From Trileptium ribeirensis (lineage: Eukaryota > Nematoda > Enoplea > Enoplida > Thoracostomopsidae): DNA of 64,000 bases. The stretch covers positions 1 through 64,000 of the forward strand of contig JASANE010001578.1 in NCBI GenBank assembly GCA_030248225.1, given 5' to 3'. Under the pieces are notes generated by a model, which was given only the letters and a program-made list of their open reading frames with translations, was not told the DNA's origin and made no database searches. Positions 57,689-64,000 of this stretch are shown piece after piece. The first letter of the stretch is position 1, and each line of letters begins with the position of its first letter. A program made the translations under genes and the position numbers.

Positions 57689-58236
57689 CATAAGTCAAGA
57701 TTTCAAAATATCGTTTTCATAAGCCAATATCTCAAAATATCGTTTTCATAAGCCAAGATCTCAAAATATCGTTTTCATAAGCCAAGGTCTCAAAATATCG
57801 TTTTCATAAGCCAAGGTCTCAAAATATCGTTTTCATAAGCCAAGATCTCAAAATATCGTTTTCATAAGCCAAGATCTCAAAATATCGTTTTCATAAGCCA
57901 AGATCTCAAAATATCGTTTTCATAAGCCAAGATCTCAAAATATCGTTTTCATAAGCCAAGATCTCAAAATATCGTTTTCATAAGCCAAGATCTCAAAATA
58001 TCGTTTTCATAAGCCAAGATCTCAAAATATCGTTTTCATAAGCCAAGATCTCAAAATATCGTTTTCATAAGCCAAGATCTCAAAATATCGTTTTCATAAG
58101 CCAAGGTCTCAAAATATCGTTTTCATAAGCCAAGGTCTCAAAATATCGTTTTCATAAGCCAAGATCTCAAAATATCGTTTTCATAAGCCAAGATCTCAAA
58201 ATATCGTTTGCATAAGCCAAGATCTCAAAATATCTG
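57689..58236 (+). repeat. 29-bp tandem array (about 19 copies)
   Basis: The unit contains CGTTTTCATAAGCCAAGATC followed by TCAAAATAT. The copies are almost identical; the main variant is AAGATCTC versus AAGGTCTC. It begins about 60 bp after the gene B poly(A) signal. There are no unique spacers, so this is a minisatellite and not a CRISPR array. Confidence 0.97.
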
Positions 58237-59179
58237 AAAAATGTTAACCTAACTAGCCAAAGCGATGTATTAGCATAACACAACTTATCTTCGTAACCTA
58301 ATAAAAACGCTTTTGATGTCCATCACTAACCCCATCACCCACGTGGTTAAGGTGACAGCTTGTGCGCTAACTCAATACATTGCGTAGCGTGCATTTAGCC
58401 TCGTGCTATTCACTACGCTGCGCTTTAAGAATCCCAGCAACTGCGTCATTATTGCTAATTGATTAGATACACGGGTCGATTCATTGCACCAGCAACGGTT
58501 TATTCAACGCTAACTTAAAATACAATCTAACTCATGAAGCAATGGGTAGAGGAGTAGTGTCTTCTATTTTAGTTCTGATACACAGCACACCGAAGCATAT
58601 CATGCCCCTAGTTAGGTCCGCGGTCACGGACATTGCGTACGAGCCAGAACAATATAGGCAACGACATCTGAATCTCCTAATATAACAGTTTGTCAACGTG
58701 CCTGGTGCCCTTAACTGAGTCCTCTTTCTTTCAGTATGAACAAGAGAACCGATGTCCCGCAATAGAACAGTGCAGTAATTTGTAACAGCTTTTTACCATC
58801 AGATCTGACGCCCCTTTAAGCCCGACCCCCATCCGTAAATTGCTGGCGGGGGAGGGTTGTCGCGGCACCGTCGCTGTTGCATATACTATATGGGTATTAT
58901 GGAATAATCAGATGGCATATATTATATTTCGAGTACAATTCTAACGATAAATTTACTTACCTTATAAAATGTCTAGTGAAAATTTAAATATTGCATCTGC
59001 TTGTAGCGTACTAGTTATGTCGTATAAGGTGTGCGTTTTCTTTATATATTTGTTGAATAAAATGCTTGTCAACGCCGGTGCATATTCAATTTGGTATAAG
59101 ATTATATTTTGTGGTGTATATAGACGTCTACCAACTGAACCCTTTACTTCATGAGTTAGTTTGCATTTTGACTATCGTT

Positions 59180-59300
59180 GAAGAAATCCAAGCCATTTGC
59201 GTTAGAGTTACACTCGCTATTCACTGAGCTATGACAACCCTAATGCTCGAATCGTTTAAGGCTTCTCACAAGGCGAGCGAATAACACCACACAGCCCAAC
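59180..59300 (-). repeat. Degenerate tRNA-derived SINE-like fragment
   Basis: The minus strand has GTTGTCATAGCTCAGTGAAT, a box-A context like the copy at 37.6 kb. Box B is eroded. Confidence 0.45.
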
Positions 59301-59844
59301 GCACACTACACAACCAGCTGAGCCATTGCAATACTTCTTATTTATACTAAAGTTGCTTCAGAGCAGCTTTTGATGAATGCTTAAAATGACCGCGCAAAAT
59401 AGCGCACATATTATTATATCTAAATTACTAAATCTAATAATAAACTAAATTTTTTGTAAACGTGGAATAACGAAAATTCGCAGGCGAAGAGGAACAGTTC
59501 AACTTAACCGTCGTCGCGAATGCAGCTGATATGGGCAACAGCTTGGGGTTTAAATTTAATTCTGTTTTAAATCGTAGAACTGACATTACACTGTTAACCA
59601 ACTCTTCTTTACATAGTTAAATTAGATATTTAAAATATACGTTTACAGCTTTACTATATAAGCTGATCGGACCATCAATAAAGCTGGCTCTGTCTTATTG
59701 TTCCGTTTCCTAACACTCAATTTTGGCAATCGGGCAACTCGATGCTATATTGAACGGAAATCGTGGGATATAGCGGTCAAATATTGATACAGGTGCATCG
59801 AGCATGATTCAACGAGTAGCCAGCAACCCCAAGAGTCGGTACAA

Positions 59845-60285
59845 GCCAACCCTAATGATAGTGCAATAGTAGAATTCGGATTCCGTCCAATTTGCAATCA
59901 GTGAGTCAAAGTCACCTCCTAACCGATTACGCCAAACGGTAGTTCAAATAAATGTCGCGGAATTCCATGTCGATTCGATACGTCTGATTCGGTGTAACGC
60001 AGCCCTCATGATAGTGTAATAGTGGAGTTCGGATTCCGTTCAATTTGTAAACAAGTGAGCCAAAATGAACTTGTACCTGGTGACCCCAAATTGTGGTTCA
60101 GCGAAGTATCGTGCAACTCCCTGTGCTTTCGACACGACGGATACTTTACAACGCAGCCCTCATGATCGTACAATAGTGGAGTTGGGATTCCATTCAATTT
60201 GCAACCAGTGAGCCGAAATTCAGCTCCTAGCCAGTCCCACCAGACGGCAGTGCAACTCATTATCGTACAATTCGGTGTCGACTAA
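59845..60285. repeat. ~154-bp tandem array (about 2.9 copies)
   Basis: CCTAATGATAGTGCAATAGT at 59851, CCTCATGATAGTGTAATAGT at 60004 and CCTCATGATCGTACAATAGT at 60159 start successive units. Each continues with GGATTCC and (T/C)CAATTTG. Unit spacing is 153 and 155 bp with moderate divergence. Confidence 0.9.
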
Positions 60286-63035
60286 ATGCAAAATAGGAGC
60301 TCGTCAACGGTTGCACTTGGTGGTGGTTTCATCGAACAATTCGTCAATTGCGAATCTGGCTCAAGTCGTTCGTCACGACAATCAAGCTCACCGTCGTTTC
60401 AGCTCACTTTATAACTACTAACCGCACACAAGATTATTTATGGTGGTGATCTGAAGAGTACAGGAGGAATTTCGAGGACTATATTCATCTATCCGTATAA
60501 AAACTAGTCGCAAATGCACAGTCGCATACATTTATTACTAAATGTAATTCATTTGTCGAATTTACAAAAAATCATTGAAACTTCAACAGGATTTGGTGTA
60601 GCCCTATGTTATAAAGCCCAAGTTTGCATAATTTAATAGTATATCCACCTCAATGTATGTTTCATCTGTTGATGTGGTGTGTGGCTGTAAGTGTCGCAAT
60701 ACAAACTATTCACACCCAGTGTGACATAACAATCAGTGTGTCCCACAAAAAATTCTATCATTCACCGCTTAATCCAGCGGTCCCTCACTAACTTATTATT
60801 CAGATGGGCGGCAGGGCGGTATTGGCCTGAAACTGTCCAAAAGTGCCTCGTGCCGTGTGTCCCGTATCCAGCGCACCTTATAAATAAACATCCTATATCC
60901 TATTTTGTGAGAGCAGAGAGATTGATCACAATGATACTTCCCAAAAAATAATGAACAACAGACAACAATTATTTCGGTATTGCACTTAATCACATGGTTA
61001 GTTTAATATCAATTTACGGCTTAACTTCATCGATCGTTCGCGGTCAGACATTCTTTTTACTACCGTGAATATGATTTTAATAACAAATTTGGTATTCGTT
61101 AACGCTATTATTACTAAGTCTCGTTGTATTATAATTAGATTACGACTTCACGGTTTAGTGATTAGCATAGTCTCGCAAATTTAAAACATATTTAAGCGTG
61201 TAAAATGAACAGTTTTTCAAAATAATTAAATTATTTTTAATAATTATATTCAAAATAAACCGAAAATCGTTTAGCTTATCAATTTGGCTTATAAAAATAA
61301 ATTATATTTATATATATCAAATTTCACTTGGTTGCAGCGTAGCGTTTAATTCGATTGTGTATATCGTCTCTCGCTTCGTTCGAACAAAAAACATTCATGG
61401 ATTTAGGAACCACGAAGGAATTGGTTTAATATTTAATTTTAGTTGCTATACACTTTGTATAAAGAAGACAGTGTCGACTTTATGAAGAACTTCCTTGTGG
61501 CATTTACATACAGGTGTTTGGAGTAAATGCAACACATACTCTGTAATCTATTTTCAGGTAATCAGATGATTTCAAATCTCGAAAAACAAGCATTAGTTTC
61601 GTGCAAACTTATTCCAATCACATATAGCAATGCATGCACTGACGCCACCTGCACATTATACCGCTCGGTAAAGCGTGGTTTTCGCATAAAATGCAATCAG
61701 AAATTGAACAATACTCTTTTTTGATAAATATATATAACATCTATTAATATCAACAAATATCCCAAGCCAATCGAATCCCAAAATAGTGGTTTAATAGTCT
61801 ATATTTGAGCCTGAAAACAATACGAGACGCAGGCTATGATCTTAGAGTTGCTAGATCAATCTGATTTGGCTCAAATTGTCACAGTATATATGCTACTTAA
61901 AGGTATTTGTACTTAGTCTATCAAACTTAATTTTTAAAGGTAAAACGATGATAACCACATTTTAGACCAAAATCAACTTAATAACTAGTGTTGTTTTGCA
62001 TGTCAAATTTTTTACAGCGTATATCTAATGCACACAATCTAATACACTCAATCTCACATATGCGAACACTCAATCTCAAACATCTAATGCACCACCATCC
62101 TGTGGGATGGCAGTGAAAAACAATTTTCTGTACTATGCGATTAAAATTTTCACGTCAACGCAAAATTCTTTCAGTTTGACTTGCTACTCGCGATTTATGA
62201 TAATATTGAAGTAAAGGAAACACGAAACATTATACAAAATGGAGGAAAACAGTTCCAGATAACTAGGTCCAGTTAGACACAATATGATAAAACGACTTTG
62301 CTGCGTCTGTATTTTTGAGAAATTGTAGGTTTTAGTTTTCATTAATAATATTATACGACAAGAGAAGCTATATTTAATTCAGGTATTCATAATTTTCATA
62401 ATTTTTTGTTGTATATGCAAATACATATCTACAAAAGAATTTTAATAAAAACCATAACATGTCGTGGTGGGCTGCCCTGATTACTTATTTATCATCTACC
62501 GCGACTAATAAATTAGGTAACAGTGTAAACTTGATAAAGTTACTCTTTTGTTTAATGGTTAAGTATTAGAATTTTCATATTTCTAAAAATTAAATACCGC
62601 GCTCTAAAACAGCTTGTGTCACAGTCCCAAAAACGCAAAATTTCATCAACGATGCCCATATATATAACATTTGATTTATATTCACTTGCGTTGCAGCCAT
62701 CAGGTAGTGACATTGTTTTCGAGTTTTGTAGTGCAGGTTTCACAGAAAAATGTGTGTAGAAATCAGGCAGTTTTGTCTCCGACGGCAGTTCTGTCTGTAA
62801 GAGACAACAATCTACTAAGGCTGGCTGTGTAATATTTTAGTTATGTATAGACAGCTTTAAGGTACTTTTGTATCTTATAGCCTTATAGTTATCTACCTGA
62901 AACTAAAGTATTATACAGCCAGCTTTAACAGATTGGTTTTAATCCAATTGCATTCAGAACGAAGCCCAAAGAAGTGTGCGTACTGGTGCGTTACACCAGA
63001 ATAAACTATTATCAAAACATATACCATTGTCAATT

Positions 63036-63950
63036 ATGATCCATTCTCCTCCTAATCGCCAAATGACTCGTACGTCATCCGTTCACGATCAACCAGAGTC
63101 AACCAACGTAAATGAAAGATCTCAAATATGTGTCGATTGCAACCTTGATGGTGGAAACGACTGCCTAGCCTGCGACGAATGTGACGGTTGGATTCATTAC
63201 CAATGTGCCGATATTCTAGCCGAGTTAGCTAGTAAAATCGATGGCAAAGACCGCATCTTGGTTCTTTGCAACAACTGCCTCATTTCCAACCGAGATCGTA
63301 GCAACAATCGTAATACATCATATCAGCAAAGCGCACCAGAAAATGATGCCAACAACAAATTAAGCATTTCGCTGCTGTTGAAACCTCAGCGAGACGTCGA
63401 AGCCCTATCATACTCGGTAAAATTAACATCCGATGCAATGGAAACAATCACTGCTGCCGTAAATCCGAACGCAACAACCACCGCTGTGCTGTCAACGACA
63501 CCACCAGTATCTGATATCACTTACGCCAATGTCGCTTCCCGCAATGTGGCGTCTTTTGGCCAAATTACAACTCCTGCCGCTACTGACCATGAGTAGGTGA
63601 ATCAACGCAGATGTGTCGTCATTAGCGAACTGGCCGAAGTCGGCGACAATTTAGCCGAAGCGACAAAGATCGTTAAGTTGTTAGATCCTTCCGCAACGGT
63701 TGATCAAGTATTTAGAATGAGAGTCGTACATCCACCAGGACGCCGACATGTCACGCAATCTCAACGGCGGCCACGACTCTTGAAACTACGAATACCCTCT
63801 TCTAGCGTGGTCAACTCAGTGCTCATCGAAGCTCTCACACTTCGCAACCAACCCCAGTGCCGGTCGGTTTTCATTCGCTGCTCAATGTCTGAAAAAGATC
63901 AGAAACAAATTGCTGCGCTTCACGCAAAAAAAGAAAAAAAAAAGAAAAAG
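63036..63950 (+). pseudogene. LINE ORF1 with PHD finger, premature stop
   Basis: RNA-binding/chaperone-type ORF1 of a CR1-like non-LTR retrotransposon. The chosen start is ATG 63036 (MIHSPPNRQMTRTSS), the first ATG of the open stretch. A PHD/zinc-finger-like Cys-His cluster follows: CVDCNLDGG, CLACDECDGWIHYQC, then VLCNNC. A Ser/Thr/Asn-rich linker ends at TAG (63594-63596). In the same frame, downstream of that stop, the protein clearly continues: RRCVVISELAEVGDNLAEAT, RPRLLKLRIPSSSVVN and SVFIRCSMSEKDQKQ, the usual C-terminal ORF1 pattern. So one in-frame stop disables it. It then runs into the A/G-rich tract at the window edge; ORF2 is not in view. Confidence 0.75.
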
Positions 63951-64000
63951 AGAAAAAAAAGAAAAGAAAAAAAAAAAAACAACAAAACCCAACAAAAACA
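63927..64000 (+). repeat. A/G-rich low-complexity tract at window end
   Basis: Almost only A with scattered G, then AACAACAAAACCCAACAAAA. It starts inside what should still be ORF1 coding sequence. It could be a poly(A)-like tail of a truncated insertion, an expanded purine tract or an assembly-end artefact. Confidence 0.8.

Larger units (their letters stand above)
58237..62975. other. Gene B 3' flank, no recognised gene
   Basis: About 4.7 kb with a SINE-like fragment (59180-59300), a ~154-bp tandem array (59845-60285) and AT-rich sequence. Short open frames show no family features. Confidence 0.6.

Noticed and set aside
57689..58236. Regular 29-bp repeats resembling a CRISPR array
   Set aside because: Units are directly adjacent with no spacers, and the context is a eukaryotic gene.
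58969..59154. Possible first exon of a third ammonium transporter
   Set aside because: It starts with ATG and reaches a GT, but the residues (MSSENLNIASACSVLVMSYK) do not resemble the Amt N-terminus and no exon 2 follows.
62459..62520. Short ATG frame MSWWAALITYLSSTATNKL ending at a GT
   Set aside because: Twenty codons without family features or a partner exon; chance cannot be excluded.

Overview
This is an AT-rich stretch of an invertebrate animal genome. It has spliced genes with GT-AG introns, many small inverted-repeat transposons, tRNA-derived SINE-like repeats, hAT DNA transposons and CR1/Jockey-like LINE remnants. The species cannot be named from the sequence alone. There are no bacterial operons, rRNA genes or CRISPR arrays.

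The conserved protein-coding content is two tandem, same-strand ammonium transporter genes of the Amt/MEP/Rh superfamily. Gene A enters from the left edge and only its last five exons are present (164-12493, poly(A) signal near 12561). Gene B is complete: 11 exons from the ATG at 20948 to the stop at 57505-57507, 531 codons spread over 36.6 kb, poly(A) signal at 57623. The 95- and 127-nt exons have identical lengths and the introns identical phases in both genes, so they are duplicates. Their C-terminal tails have diverged. Gene B keeps the residues expected of an ammonium channel: the two pore histidines (H187, H346), the DFAG aspartate (D179), and the vestibule and gate aromatics (F119, W160, F239) with S243. 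Its last intron has a GC donor. The first visible exon of gene A has an in-frame TAA directly upstream, which casts doubt on that gene or on the assembly there.

Region by region: 1-12.5 kb is gene A, with a 72-bp tandem array, a foldback MITE and a large interspersed repeat in its introns. 12.5-20.9 kb is intergenic, with a decayed hAT end (14.1 kb) and a non-autonomous hAT (18.9-19.95 kb). 21.1-34.3 kb is the 13.2-kb first intron of gene B. It holds an entire 2.8-kb hAT with a perfect 8-bp target duplication and a frameshifted ZMYM-like transposase, a frameshifted LINE reverse transcriptase, and two tandem duplications. 34.3-57.5 kb holds the other ten exons of gene B, interspersed with SINE-like repeats, a Harbinger-like MITE, other MITEs, a LINE ORF1 remnant and a possible orphan exon at 51.2 kb. 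57.5-64 kb is 3' flank, with a 29-bp and a ~154-bp tandem array and, at the right edge, a PHD-finger LINE ORF1 with a premature stop that runs into an A/G-rich tract.

No novel multi-gene system is evident. The most interesting points are the intact tandem transporter pair, the GC-AG intron, the status of gene A, the cleanly bounded hAT and Harbinger-like elements, and the orphan exon.
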